This document shows positions 35,882 through 45,527 of a stretch of 58,138 nt of DNA, piece after piece. Origin of the DNA: Eubacteriales bacterium. GTDB lineage: Bacteria; Bacillota; Clostridia; Lachnospirales; Lachnospiraceae. Location: NCBI GenBank assembly GCA_030533235.1, contig JAUNJN010000010.1, positions 1 through 58,138 on the forward strand, read 5' to 3'. Under the pieces are notes generated by a model. The model ran no database searches. It saw only the letters and a list, made by a program, of their open reading frames with translations, and was not told where the DNA came from. A program made the position numbers and the translations under genes. Position 1 is the first letter of the stretch, and the number at the start of each line of letters is the position of its first letter.

Positions 35882-38800
35882 ATGAAAAGTATCGTAGAAC
35901 ATTACGCGAAGGGTGAATTTCAGGTGGATCGACCTGAGGTTGAGATTTCCGAATCGTTCTTAAAACTAAATATTGAATCAGGTACGGTTTACGAAGGTAG
36001 CTTTAATGTATACAGTACAAATGATCATGTCATCAAGGCGGTTGTGTATGACAGCAGATATATGCTGCGTTTTGATAATCATACTTATATCAATCGTAAG
36101 TTTGATGTAAAGTATACATTCGATGCAACGTGTCTTGAGGCAGGTAAAAATTATAAAGGTCACATCAGTATTATTACAGACGGTGGCGAGTTCAAGATTA
36201 TGTATGACATTGACATTACGACACCGTATGTCAAGTTTGGTGACCAGAAGATTGATGATTTGTTTAAGTTTGCAACACTTGCAGAGAGCAATTGGAACGA
36301 GGCTGCAAGGGTATTTGTACGAGATGATTTTAAGCGTACGTTTATCAATCGTGATCCGATCATCAAGCGGATTTATAACAGCCTGCTTGAGAGTCAGTCT
36401 GTCAATCAGGCTCTGGAGGAGTTTCTTGTATATGTACACAAGAAACGTGCTCTTACATTGTCTGTTGCAAAGGCGAAAATCAATGTTGAGATGCCGACCG
36501 AGCTCTCAAAGATTTCGGTTGATATTAGTAAAAATACATGGGGATTTACGAACTCCACGGTTAAGTCCCAGGCTGATTTTTTGATTCCGGCCAAGAAAAA
36601 TATCGTAAGCTCGGATTTTTGCGGGAACATGTTCTCTCTTGAGGTGTTGATTTCGCCGGAAAATGTTCCGGAGGGCGTCAATACCGGCCGCATCGTGATT
36701 TCGAATATCTACCAGACCATTGAGATCGATATTATACTGTCTAAACCACAGACCAAGCAGATTGTTTCGCCGCGTGCTGCCAACAAGAACCACATGATCA
36801 AGACCAATATCGAAAAGCTTGTGCTTGCATATCTTGATTATCGTATGGATCGTTTGCCGTTAAAGGAGTATGTTGCACGCTCACTTTTCTCGTTTGGCAA
36901 TTTGTCACGCTATGTTCCGGAGGAGGATTTGTATCGTCTCGGAACAATGCATATGTATATTATGCAGGGCGAATATGAACGTGTGGAGCAAGAGTTTTTG
37001 CGTATAGAGGCAGATGTTGACAACTCCAATATGGGCAGTAAGCAGCTTTGCTACTACGAATATTTAAAGGCGATGGTTAAGAAGGATCCGGAGTCGATTG
37101 AGCATGCACGTAATCTGATTAAACGGATGTTCCGCACCGAGGCAGACAAGGTGTATTACTTCTGGTTGCTGCTTTTCGTCGATGATTCTTATATGGAAGA
37201 TCAGGGGGCACTTTATCGTGAGATTCGCGGTCTGTATGAGCTGGGTTACAACAGCCCGATTATGTATTTGGAGCTTTGTGAAATTCTAAACAACAACCCA
37301 TTGCTCCTCAAGAAGATTACGGGACTTGAACTTACAACACTCAGATGGGGTATCCGTCATCAATATTTGTCGGATGAGGTTATTGATGAGTTTATTCGAT
37401 TGGCGGGCGCATTTAAGGAGTTTGACCCACAGATTTTTGGATTGCTTGAGGCGATTTACAACAAAAACAAAAATGTTGAGGTGTTGCGCAGTATTTGTGC
37501 ACTTTTGATTAGCGCAAACAAGCTCGACAACAAATATCATAGATTTTACAGAGATGCCGTGGAAAATTCTCTAAAGTTCATCGGACTGAATGAATGCTTT
37601 GTCAAGAGTATGAATTTCAACCGTTACGATTTGATTCCGCAGTCGGTTCTTATGTATTTGAATTATAAGAACACATTGTCGGAGAAGGAGCTTGCGTATT
37701 TGTATGCAAACGTTATATACAACAAAGCGCAGCACATGAAGGTGTATCATGAGTACAGTACGACGATGCAGGACTTTATGGAAACCATGATTTTGAAGGG
37801 AAAGGTCAGTGATGATCTGACGGTACTTTATGATGAGTTCCTGGATCCGGAAACAGTGAGCCCGCTCTATGCAGGCAAGCTGATTAATATTATTTTCCGC
37901 AGAAAGCTTGTATGCTTTAATAGTGGTGTACGTGCAGTTATCGTGGCACATCAGGAACTCGAGGAGGAGCAACGGGTACCGATTGTAAACGGGGAAGCCT
38001 ATGTGGAGATTTTGTCCAACGAAGCATCTATCATCTTCGAGGATGCGGAAGGTAACCGTTATGCCGGATCGATTCCGTATCGGCTGGAGCGTATCGTTGA
38101 TGAAAAGGCATACCTTGGCATATGCTGTAAATACAGTCCGCGTGATTATCGTGTGCTTCTTAACAACTATAAGGCACTGGGCGATTTTACATACAAAAAG
38201 GCCATAGAGGTAAATGCTGCCAGAGATATTGTTGGTTGCGAGGAAATTTCTTACGATTATAAGCAGCAGGCTTATTTAAATATTATTGAGTATTATCACG
38301 AGAATCTGGATGCGGATGTACTTACAAAGTATTTGGGCAAGCTGGATATCGAATATTTGAACCATGCCAATGCTCGTACGATTATTGCGTATCTTGTCGA
38401 CATGAATATGTTTGACAAGGCGTTTCAGGCGGTTAAGCTATATGGCTTTGATGAAATTGATTCCGAAGAGCTGTATCGCCTGGCAGACTACGGTGTTGAG
38501 GACTCGAATGGATTCTTAAATGAAGATTTGCTTGCGATTTGCGTACATCTATACAAGATGGGTAAGGTCAATGAGCGTATCCTTGTTTATGTGATGCATC
38601 ATTTCAAGGGCGATTTGGATGAGCTTGCAAGCTTGTTTAAGACGGTCAGAAACCGTGTCAAGGATGTTTCCCTTTTGGCGGAAAATACACTTGCCCAGTC
38701 GATGTTTGCGATGGGCAATATCGAGTACATTTTTGATATTTTCTCTGCGTATTACGATGGCCGAAGCAGGGGCCTTGTTGTTAAGGCATTTCTGCGTTTT

Positions 38801-39448
38801 GCGGCACGTAATTACCTGATTTTGGATGTCCAGACCCCGGGCAGTATTTTTGATTGTCTGTACCTTGAGATTATGAAGGGCAATATTGATGATGAGATTT
38901 CACGTATGGCACTTCTTTCCCATTTCTCAAAGCTTGATCGTTATACAGAAGATCAGCGGGATTGGATTCGCGAAACGGTTGGCCGGTTTATGGATGCCGG
39001 AAAGGTACTTCCGTTCTACAAGAGCTTTGCATCCTTTATCAAGCTGCCGCAGGATGTATTCCTCAAGACGTATCTTATCTACAAGAGCGATCCGGGCAAA
39101 CTTGTATCCGTGCGCTATGCATTTGATACGGGTTCCAGACAGTCTCTTACGTACAAGGTTGAACGATTGGATGAGATGATACCGGGCATGTATGTCAAGG
39201 AATTTGTCGTATTTCACGGCGAGCGTCTTGTGTATAATGTGGATGATGACATGCTTGGAACGGCTTATGTTGTTGAGAGTGAATCGCTCAAGACAAAGGC
39301 GTTTAACCGCAAGGATAAGAGTCGGTTTGAGATTATTAACAGCATGCTTGTCAATCAGGAGATGCGCGAGGATAACGAATTATTGGAAACTTTGGATGTT
39401 TACTTAAATACAGTACATTTATTTGAGGAGAATTTGTCAATCCTGTAA
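35882..39448 (+). CDS. Large DUF5717-like protein, function unknown
   Basis: 1188 residues. From memory it matches a Lachnospiraceae family of unknown function (DUF5717). Residues about 1-310 look like beta-sandwich domains: two similar blocks each with an expected extended-strand pattern (FLKLNIESGTVYEGSFNVYS, later LEVLISPENVPEGVNTGRIV). From about 330 to 960 it is mostly helical, with pairs of helices like a TPR or other solenoid. The end (about 1060-1188) returns to beta. No signal peptide, membrane helix or catalytic motif is seen, so it is probably a cytoplasmic scaffold. First gene of a four-gene operon; ATG after AGGAGG. Confidence 0.7.
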   Translation: MKSIVEHYAKGEFQVDRPEVEISESFLKLNIESGTVYEGSFNVYSTNDHVIKAVVYDSRYMLRFDNHTYINRKFDVKYTFDATCLEAGKNYKGHISIITDGGEFKIMYDIDITTPYVKFGDQKIDDLFKFATLAESNWNEAARVFVRDDFKRTFINRDPIIKRIYNSLLESQSVNQALEEFLVYVHKKRALTLSVAKAKINVEMPTELSKISVDISKNTWGFTNSTVKSQADFLIPAKKNIVSSDFCGNMFSLEVLISPENVPEGVNTGRIVISNIYQTIEIDIILSKPQTKQIVSPRAANKNHMIKTNIEKLVLAYLDYRMDRLPLKEYVARSLFSFGNLSRYVPEEDLYRLGTMHMYIMQGEYERVEQEFLRIEADVDNSNMGSKQLCYYEYLKAMVKKDPESIEHARNLIKRMFRTEADKVYYFWLLLFVDDSYMEDQGALYREIRGLYELGYNSPIMYLELCEILNNNPLLLKKITGLELTTLRWGIRHQYLSDEVIDEFIRLAGAFKEFDPQIFGLLEAIYNKNKNVEVLRSICALLISANKLDNKYHRFYRDAVENSLKFIGLNECFVKSMNFNRYDLIPQSVLMYLNYKNTLSEKELAYLYANVIYNKAQHMKVYHEYSTTMQDFMETMILKGKVSDDLTVLYDEFLDPETVSPLYAGKLINIIFRRKLVCFNSGVRAVIVAHQELEEEQRVPIVNGEAYVEILSNEASIIFEDAEGNRYAGSIPYRLERIVDEKAYLGICCKYSPRDYRVLLNNYKALGDFTYKKAIEVNAARDIVGCEEISYDYKQQAYLNIIEYYHENLDADVLTKYLGKLDIEYLNHANARTIIAYLVDMNMFDKAFQAVKLYGFDEIDSEELYRLADYGVEDSNGFLNEDLLAICVHLYKMGKVNERILVYVMHHFKGDLDELASLFKTVRNRVKDVSLLAENTLAQSMFAMGNIEYIFDIFSAYYDGRSRGLVVKAFLRFAARNYLILDVQTPGSIFDCLYLEIMKGNIDDEISRMALLSHFSKLDRYTEDQRDWIRETVGRFMDAGKVLPFYKSFASFIKLPQDVFLKTYLIYKSDPGKLVSVRYAFDTGSRQSLTYKVERLDEMIPGMYVKEFVVFHGERLVYNVDDDMLGTAYVVESESLKTKAFNRKDKSRFEIINSMLVNQEMREDNELLETLDVYLNTVHLFEENLSIL

Positions 39449-39466
39449 GGTACTTAGGAGGTTTTC

Positions 39467-40720
39467 ATGGCAGAAGCATATTACATCGGAATGGATTTAT
39501 GTTCCGACTCTACGCAGATTAGTTTTTACAATGACATTAAGCGTGAGCCGGAGACAGTCAACCAATTAAATAATAAAGAAACCTACATGATGCCGAACAT
39601 TTTGTTTTATAGCAAGGATACCGGAGACTGGTATGTCGGTTCGGAGGCTTCGGAGGCGCGGTTTAAAGAGGATGGTATTATTCTGGACGCGCTTTATCCA
39701 AAGGCGCGCAGTGAGGAGACGGTCGAGGTCGGCGGAAAGACCTATACATACCGACAGCTTTTTTTGCTTATGCTTAAAATGCACGTGGACTCGTTTCTTT
39801 ATCGATATGAAGGAGCAGTCGTAAAACGTCTCGTTATTACGATTCCGGAGTACAGCAAGGATTTGTATAAGGTACTGTCGACCTTCCACAAGGAGCTTGG
39901 CATTGATGCGGAGGCGGTCGAGATTACGAGCCACTTAGACAGCGGACTTTATTATATTTTTAATCAGAACAGTGATTTGTGGGTCAACAGTGTAGCATTG
40001 TTTGATTACAATGCAGACGGTCTTAATTACTATCGCATCGATATCTCCAGAGGAAAGGATCCGGAGGTTATCAGTGTGACACATGAGGATTATACGGCAC
40101 AGTTTAATCTGGCATTGTTTGGCGGCGATAATATATTGATGGATGCCACCTTTGCAAAGATTGTTGATTATGAGATGAAGAAAACTTATATTTCTTCCGT
40201 ATTTTTGACCGGACTCGGATTCTCCGAAAAATGGATGAATAAATCACGCGGAATTCTTTTGCAGGGACGCAGGGTGTTTGCCGGACAGAATATTTATACC
40301 AAGGGGGCTTGCTACAAGGCCGTCGGAGGTGAGTATGAGGAGTTTTATAAGAGGTTTTTCGTGGAGACAAAGGAAAATGTGATTTTTGATGTCGGTATTT
40401 CATCCGGCGACGAGGAGGATACATTTATCCCGATCGCGCTCGGTGGAAGACAGTGGTACAATATCCACGGCAAGATTCATATTATCTTAGATGACACAGA
40501 TACCGTCACATTAGTTTACAGAAGCAGACGTACGGAACAGGAAATTCGTGAGGTTGTGAAGTTGCATGGTATACCGAAGCGTCCAAACAAGACTTCAAAG
40601 TTTTCGGTGGAGGTTGAGTTTGAAAATCCGCATAAGGGAGCGGTGATTATCAAGGATTTGGGCTTTGGAAAGTTATTCCCGACTACGAATAAGATTTATC
40701 GTAAGGAGTTTGAGGTTTAA
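39467..40720 (+). CDS. Hsp70/actin-fold ATPase-like protein (DUF5716-like)
   Basis: 417 residues. YYIGMDLCSDSTQISFY at the N-terminus fits the phosphate-1 loop of the Hsp70/actin/hexokinase fold, VKRLVITIPEY resembles the end of the first domain, ALFDYNADGLNYYRI is placed like phosphate-2, and SSVFLTGLGFSEKWM like the adenosine loop. The classical Gly-Thr of DLGTT is replaced by CSDS, so nucleotide use may be altered. The C-terminal third (about 310-417) is beta-rich and could be a substrate-binding domain. Known to me only as a family of unknown function. AGGAGG precedes the ATG; the stop overlaps the next start. Confidence 0.7.
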   Translation: MAEAYYIGMDLCSDSTQISFYNDIKREPETVNQLNNKETYMMPNILFYSKDTGDWYVGSEASEARFKEDGIILDALYPKARSEETVEVGGKTYTYRQLFLLMLKMHVDSFLYRYEGAVVKRLVITIPEYSKDLYKVLSTFHKELGIDAEAVEITSHLDSGLYYIFNQNSDLWVNSVALFDYNADGLNYYRIDISRGKDPEVISVTHEDYTAQFNLALFGGDNILMDATFAKIVDYEMKKTYISSVFLTGLGFSEKWMNKSRGILLQGRRVFAGQNIYTKGACYKAVGGEYEEFYKRFFVETKENVIFDVGISSGDEEDTFIPIALGGRQWYNIHGKIHIILDDTDTVTLVYRSRRTEQEIREVVKLHGIPKRPNKTSKFSVEVEFENPHKGAVIIKDLGFGKLFPTTNKIYRKEFEV

Positions 40721-41553
40721 TGTCAAAGGTTATTTTATGTACAAAAAAAGAGGCGAGTCACCCTTTTATATTCCTTAACACCAAGGTTGAGATTTATACC
40801 TATGAGGAGCTGTGTTTTTATATTTATAACAATACGGTCCTGATTAGTAAGTCCGCGCTTTCCGAAAAGCTGTTTGACTGGATTCGCGATGAACTTGGGA
40901 TGGTAGAGCTTGCGGCGAAGCTGGTTGCACTTTCTTCAAAAACCGCTTATGCACAGGACCTTCTGGTGGAAATACTAAATGCAGGAGATTACTATGAGCC
41001 GGAAGAGATTGTCACTTATGTCGAGGCCTGGCAGAAGTATCGTAAATTATCCGTCAGTCAGCGCAAAAAATTAAAGGCGGACGGATATCTCGGATATCGG
41101 AGATATATTAAGGCGGCATCGATTTATGATGACATCATTGAGGAGCATCCGGATATTGACGACGATGTATTTCTTGGAAATGTGTATCACAATCGCGCGG
41201 TTGCCGCAGCGAATAATCTGGATACCTATGATGCGAAGCGCTACTTCTTAAAGGCGTTTGAGTTAAACGGAAATGAAGATTCTCTTCGGGGATATCTTAT
41301 TGTATTTGCAGCGGGAAATGATTCGGCGACGATTCGACAGGAAATGCGCAAATACGATCTGGACGAGGATCATTTTGAAAACCTGATGATTGAGATTGGG
41401 GAGTCAAACGACGACGTGCGCGAGATGACGATTTATTCAATGCTTCAGCGGGCGGTCTACAATCGCATGAATAAGGATATGATAGATTATGATAAGCGTA
41501 TGGATATCATTTTAGGACAGCTGAAGGATGAATTCAGAGAGCAGGCGATTTAA
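40720..41553 (+). CDS. TPR-like helical protein of the DUF5717 operon
   Basis: 277 residues. An N-terminal domain (about 1-60, VEIYTYEELCFYIYNNTVLI) is followed by helices; residues about 120-200 include the pair GYRRYIKAASIYDDIIEEHP and NRAVAAANNLDTYDAKRYFLKAFELNG, which fit tetratricopeptide repeats. No membrane helix or signal peptide. It likely acts as an adaptor between the other operon products. One-base overlaps at both ends (stop A used as start A) indicate tight translational coupling with the Hsp70-like and membrane genes. Confidence 0.7.
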   Translation: MSKVILCTKKEASHPFIFLNTKVEIYTYEELCFYIYNNTVLISKSALSEKLFDWIRDELGMVELAAKLVALSSKTAYAQDLLVEILNAGDYYEPEEIVTYVEAWQKYRKLSVSQRKKLKADGYLGYRRYIKAASIYDDIIEEHPDIDDDVFLGNVYHNRAVAAANNLDTYDAKRYFLKAFELNGNEDSLRGYLIVFAAGNDSATIRQEMRKYDLDEDHFENLMIEIGESNDDVREMTIYSMLQRAVYNRMNKDMIDYDKRMDIILGQLKDEFREQAI

Positions 41554-42803
41554 TGGGATTATTTGATAAAGTCAAGGCCTACCTGAATGAGGAGGAACCG
41601 AGCGAGAAGGCTACGATTCATAAACCGAAAAAGGAGCCAAAAAATCGTATTAAGGCGCGGACCTCACAGAAGGCAAAAGATGACGACGATAGGGTGCATA
41701 AGGAGCATGATACACATGCAATCATCGATGAGCAACAGATGGTGCAGGATTTTTGTGAGCAGCTTGTCGACGTCTCTGCACATATGGAAGAAATCAAAAA
41801 TGAATATCGGGTCGTGACAGAGTATTTGACGGACATCCAACGGATTGAAGAATTGCCGGTACAGCTGGCAGAGGATATCAATGAAACGGCAAAGACAATT
41901 GCCATGCTTGATGCGGACAGACAAAAGTATTTACAGTCAGAAAATCTTCTTCCGCTTGAGCAGTACAACACGCTTGTTGCATATGAGGATGAGGTCATTG
42001 ATACAATCAAACGATTAAATGAGATTGAGATGCGGGATTCTATGCTGAAAAGTGATATGGGTCATTTGGAGGGTGAAAAGGAATCCTTAAAATATACACA
42101 TGAAGACGGTGCTGACAGCATCGAGCGATTGCGCGGAATTTTGATTACCGTGCTTGTGATATTTTTGCTTACGAGCGGAGGGCTGTTTGCATATGCGGCT
42201 GCGGCAAAGAAATCCGTGACTCTGTACATGCTGATTATCGGTGCGGTTGCCATGCTTTCATTTGTGATTGCGTATGTCCGCTATGTCGATATCAAAAAAG
42301 ACGTGCGAGATGCAGACACGAAGCTCAACCGGGCAATTTCACTGCTAAACAAAGTGAAGGTTAAATATATCAACAACGTCAATACGATGGAATATATTTA
42401 CCGTAAATTCAATGTGAGCTCATGTAAGGAACTGGAGTATCGGTTTGAGCTTTATCAGACGATGCTTCGTGACGAAAAACGATTTGACCGTGCAGATAGT
42501 GATTTGCGGGTCTGGCAGGAGCGTTTGGAAAAGAAGTTAGAACGAGTCGGGGTCCGGGATACGGCCGTCTGGCTCAATCAGGTCACCGCTTTTGTGAATC
42601 GGGAGGAGCTTTACGATATTAAACAGGGACTCCTGGATCGCAGACAGAGTCTTCGGAAAAAGATGGCTATCAGTGAGCAGATAAGAGATAATGCGATGAC
42701 AGCGCTTCGTGCGGCAGTCGCCGATAATCCGGGACATAAGGAGCTTATTGCGGAGTTGCTTACTCCGCACGGACTGGTCGTAACACCAGGTGCGTCTGAA
42801 TAG
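41553..42803 (+). CDS. Coiled-coil protein with a central membrane hairpin
   Basis: 416 residues. Residues 1-60 are very basic/charged, about 65-190 form a long coiled coil, two membrane helices follow (about 195-215, [20 protein letters not shown]; about 225-245, [17 protein letters not shown]), and about 250-400 is a second coiled coil. Both coils should lie in the cytoplasm with only a short loop outside. No known domain is recognised. As the last gene of the operon it would tether the Hsp70-like complex to the membrane (inference). It overlaps the preceding stop by one base; valS begins 38 bases after it with its own ribosome site. Confidence 0.7.
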   Translation: MGLFDKVKAYLNEEEPSEKATIHKPKKEPKNRIKARTSQKAKDDDDRVHKEHDTHAIIDEQQMVQDFCEQLVDVSAHMEEIKNEYRVVTEYLTDIQRIEELPVQLAEDINETAKTIAMLDADRQKYLQSENLLPLEQYNTLVAYEDEVIDTIKRLNEIEMRDSMLKSDMGHLEGEKESLKYTHEDGADSIERLRGILITVLVIFLLTSGGLFAYAAAAKKSVTLYMLIIGAVAMLSFVIAYVRYVDIKKDVRDADTKLNRAISLLNKVKVKYINNVNTMEYIYRKFNVSSCKELEYRFELYQTMLRDEKRFDRADSDLRVWQERLEKKLERVGVRDTAVWLNQVTAFVNREELYDIKQGLLDRRQSLRKKMAISEQIRDNAMTALRAAVADNPGHKELIAELLTPHGLVVTPGASE

Positions 42804-42841
42804 ATTATTACATTATTAACATACATTGGAGGATTTTCATC

Positions 42842-45517
42842 ATGGCAAAGGAATTAGAAAAAACATACAGTCCGTCGGATATTGAAGACCGATTGTATGA
42901 CAAATGGGAGAAAAACGGGTATTTTCATGCGGAGGTTGATCGTAGCAAAAAACCGTTTACGATTATGATGCCACCGCCAAACATTACCGGACAGCTGCAT
43001 ATGGGACATGCGTTTGACGGAACGATGCAGGATATTTTGATTCGTTTTAAGCGCATGCAGGGGTATAATGCACTGTGGCAACCGGGTACGGATCATGCAG
43101 CGATTGCAACCGAGGTAAAGGTTATCGAGGCACTTAAAAAAGAAGGAATCGACAAGCAGACGCTTGGTCGTGAGAAGTTTTTGGAGCGTGTTTGGGATTG
43201 GCGTAGAGAGTACGGCGGCAAAATCGTAAAACAGCTAAAGAAGCTCGGCGCTTCGGCAGACTGGAAGCGTGAGCGTTTTACAATGGATGAAGGAAACAAC
43301 GCCGCAGTTACCGAAGTATTTTGCAAGCTGTATGAAAAGGGTTACATTTATCGTGGCTCCCGTATCGGTAACTGGTGTCCGGTCTGCAAGACATCCATTT
43401 CAGATGCGGAGGTCGTTCATGAGGAACAGGCAGGATTTTTCTGGCATATTAATTATCCGGTAGCCGGCGAGGAAGGACGCTTCGTGGAAATTGCGACCAC
43501 ACGTCCGGAGACATTGCTCGGCGATACGGCGGTTGCGGTAAATCCGGATGATGAGCGTTATCAGGATATTATCGGTAAGATGTTAAAGCTTCCGCTTACC
43601 GACCGTGAGATTCCGGTCATTGCGGATGCTTATGTAGATAAGGAATTCGGTACCGGTTGTGTAAAGATTACACCGGCACATGACCCGAACGATTTTGAGG
43701 TCGGAAAGAGACATAATCTTGAGGAAATTAATATATTAAATGATGATGCAACCATCAATTCTCTCGGCGGTAAGTATGCAGGTATGGACCGCTACGAAGC
43801 GCGTAAGGCAATGGTTGCGGATCTGGATGCTCAGGGACTGCTTGTAAAGGTGGTTCCGCATACTCATATGGTTGGAACACATGACCGTTGTAAGACTACG
43901 GTTGAGCCGATGGTTAAGCCACAGTGGTTTGTAAAGATGGCGGAGATGGCAAAGCCTGCAAAACAAGCGGTTGTCGATGGTAAATTAAAGCTTATTCCGG
44001 AGCGTATGGATAAGACCTATTATAACTGGTTGGATAATATTCGTGACTGGTGTATATCCAGACAGCTTTGGTGGGGACATCGTATTCCGGCGTATTATTG
44101 TCAGGATTGCGGAGAGGTTATTGTTTCAAAGGAAACACCTTGTACCTGTCCAAAGTGCGGCGGCGCAAGTTTAAAGCAGGATGAGGATACTCTGGACACC
44201 TGGTTTTCATCTGCACTTTGGCCGTTTGCAACACTTGGATGGCCGGAGAAGACAGAGGAGCTTGACTATTTCTTCCCAACCGATGTACTTGTGACGGGTT
44301 ATGATATCATCTTCTTCTGGGTAATCCGTATGGTATTTTCTTCTATTGAGCAGATGGGTGAGCTTCCGTTCCATACGGTATTATTCCATGGTCTTGTAAG
44401 AGATGATCAGGGTCGCAAGATGAGCAAATCTCTCGGAAATGGTATCGATCCGCTTGAGGTCATTGAAAAATATGGTGCAGATGCGCTTCGTTTGACACTT
44501 GTGACAGGAAACGCACCGGGAAATGATATGCGTTTTTATTGGGAGCGAGTAGAGGCGAGCCGTAATTTTGCAAACAAGATTTGGAATGCGTCCAGATTTA
44601 TTATGATGAATATTGAGAAGGCGGATATTACGGAGCTTGACGCGGCAATGCGCGTAAATCCTGCAAAGGCAATGGCGGACTATGACTTTACGCTTGCGGA
44701 CCGTTGGATTTTGTCCAAGATGAACGATTTGGTTGCGGAAGTAACCGATAACATGGAGAAGTTCGAGCTTGGTATTGCTGTATCAAAGCTTTATGATTTC
44801 CTTTGGGAAGAGTTTTGCGATTGGTACATCGAGATGGTGAAGCCAAGACTCTGGGCAGATAATGATACAACAAAGGCAACAGCAATCTGGACATTAAAGA
44901 CAGTTCTTATACAGGGACTTAAGCTCTTACATCCATATATGCCGTTTGTTACGGAGGAAATTTTCTGTACACTTACTGATGAGCCTACGATTATGGTTTC
45001 CGACTGGCCTGTATTTAAGGACGAGTTTAACTTTAAGCAGGATGAGGCAGATGTTGATAAGATCAAGGAGGCCGTTCGAGCAATTCGTAATATCCGTAGT
45101 GAGATGAATGTTGCTCCAAGCAAGAAGGCAACAGTTTATGTTGTTTCTGCAAAGAAAGAGATTCGTGATGTATTTACGGCATCAAAAAATTTCTTTGCAA
45201 TGCTTGGCTATGCAAGTGATGTTGTAGTTCAGGCAGATAAGAACGGTATTGCAGAGGATGCGGTATCCGTTGTCATTCACGATGCAGTGATTTATATGCC
45301 GTTTGCCGAGCTTGTTGACATTGCAAAGGAAATTGAGCGACTCACAAAGGAGCAGTCACGTTTGGAGGGTGAGATTAAGCGTGCATCCGGTATGCTCGCA
45401 AACCCAAGATTTGTAGAAAAGGCACCGGCTGACAAGGTTGCGGCAGAACGTGAAAAGCTTACAAAGTATGAGGAGACATTGGCACAGGTTAAGGAGAGAC
45501 TTGCGCAACTGTCATAG
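42842..45517 (+). CDS. valS: Valyl-tRNA synthetase
   Basis: 891 residues, class I synthetase of normal length. The HIGH signature is [17 protein letters not shown], the CP1 editing domain contains [13 protein letters not shown], a cysteine pair motif [15 protein letters not shown] lies near residue 425, and KMSKSLGNG is the second signature. The C-terminal 65 residues form the tRNA-binding coiled coil. It charges tRNA-Val and deacylates Thr-tRNA-Val. GGAGG precedes the ATG. There is no T-box leader in the 38-base gap, so control must come from upstream or be constitutive. Confidence 0.96.
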   Translation: MAKELEKTYSPSDIEDRLYDKWEKNGYFHAEVDRSKKPFTIMMPPPNITGQLHMGHAFDGTMQDILIRFKRMQGYNALWQPGTDHAAIATEVKVIEALKKEGIDKQTLGREKFLERVWDWRREYGGKIVKQLKKLGASADWKRERFTMDEGNNAAVTEVFCKLYEKGYIYRGSRIGNWCPVCKTSISDAEVVHEEQAGFFWHINYPVAGEEGRFVEIATTRPETLLGDTAVAVNPDDERYQDIIGKMLKLPLTDREIPVIADAYVDKEFGTGCVKITPAHDPNDFEVGKRHNLEEINILNDDATINSLGGKYAGMDRYEARKAMVADLDAQGLLVKVVPHTHMVGTHDRCKTTVEPMVKPQWFVKMAEMAKPAKQAVVDGKLKLIPERMDKTYYNWLDNIRDWCISRQLWWGHRIPAYYCQDCGEVIVSKETPCTCPKCGGASLKQDEDTLDTWFSSALWPFATLGWPEKTEELDYFFPTDVLVTGYDIIFFWVIRMVFSSIEQMGELPFHTVLFHGLVRDDQGRKMSKSLGNGIDPLEVIEKYGADALRLTLVTGNAPGNDMRFYWERVEASRNFANKIWNASRFIMMNIEKADITELDAAMRVNPAKAMADYDFTLADRWILSKMNDLVAEVTDNMEKFELGIAVSKLYDFLWEEFCDWYIEMVKPRLWADNDTTKATAIWTLKTVLIQGLKLLHPYMPFVTEEIFCTLTDEPTIMVSDWPVFKDEFNFKQDEADVDKIKEAVRAIRNIRSEMNVAPSKKATVYVVSAKKEIRDVFTASKNFFAMLGYASDVVVQADKNGIAEDAVSVVIHDAVIYMPFAELVDIAKEIERLTKEQSRLEGEIKRASGMLANPRFVEKAPADKVAAEREKLTKYEETLAQVKERLAQLS

Positions 45518-45527
45518 GAGTAGATAC

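Noticed and set aside
42804-42841. T-box leader before valS
   Set aside because: Only 38 bases separate the genes; no room for a T-box. The same holds for proS.
45438-45527. Longer GdpP start overlapping valS
   Set aside because: The extra residues have no similarity to GdpP, and a good ribosome site plus ATG exists at 45528.
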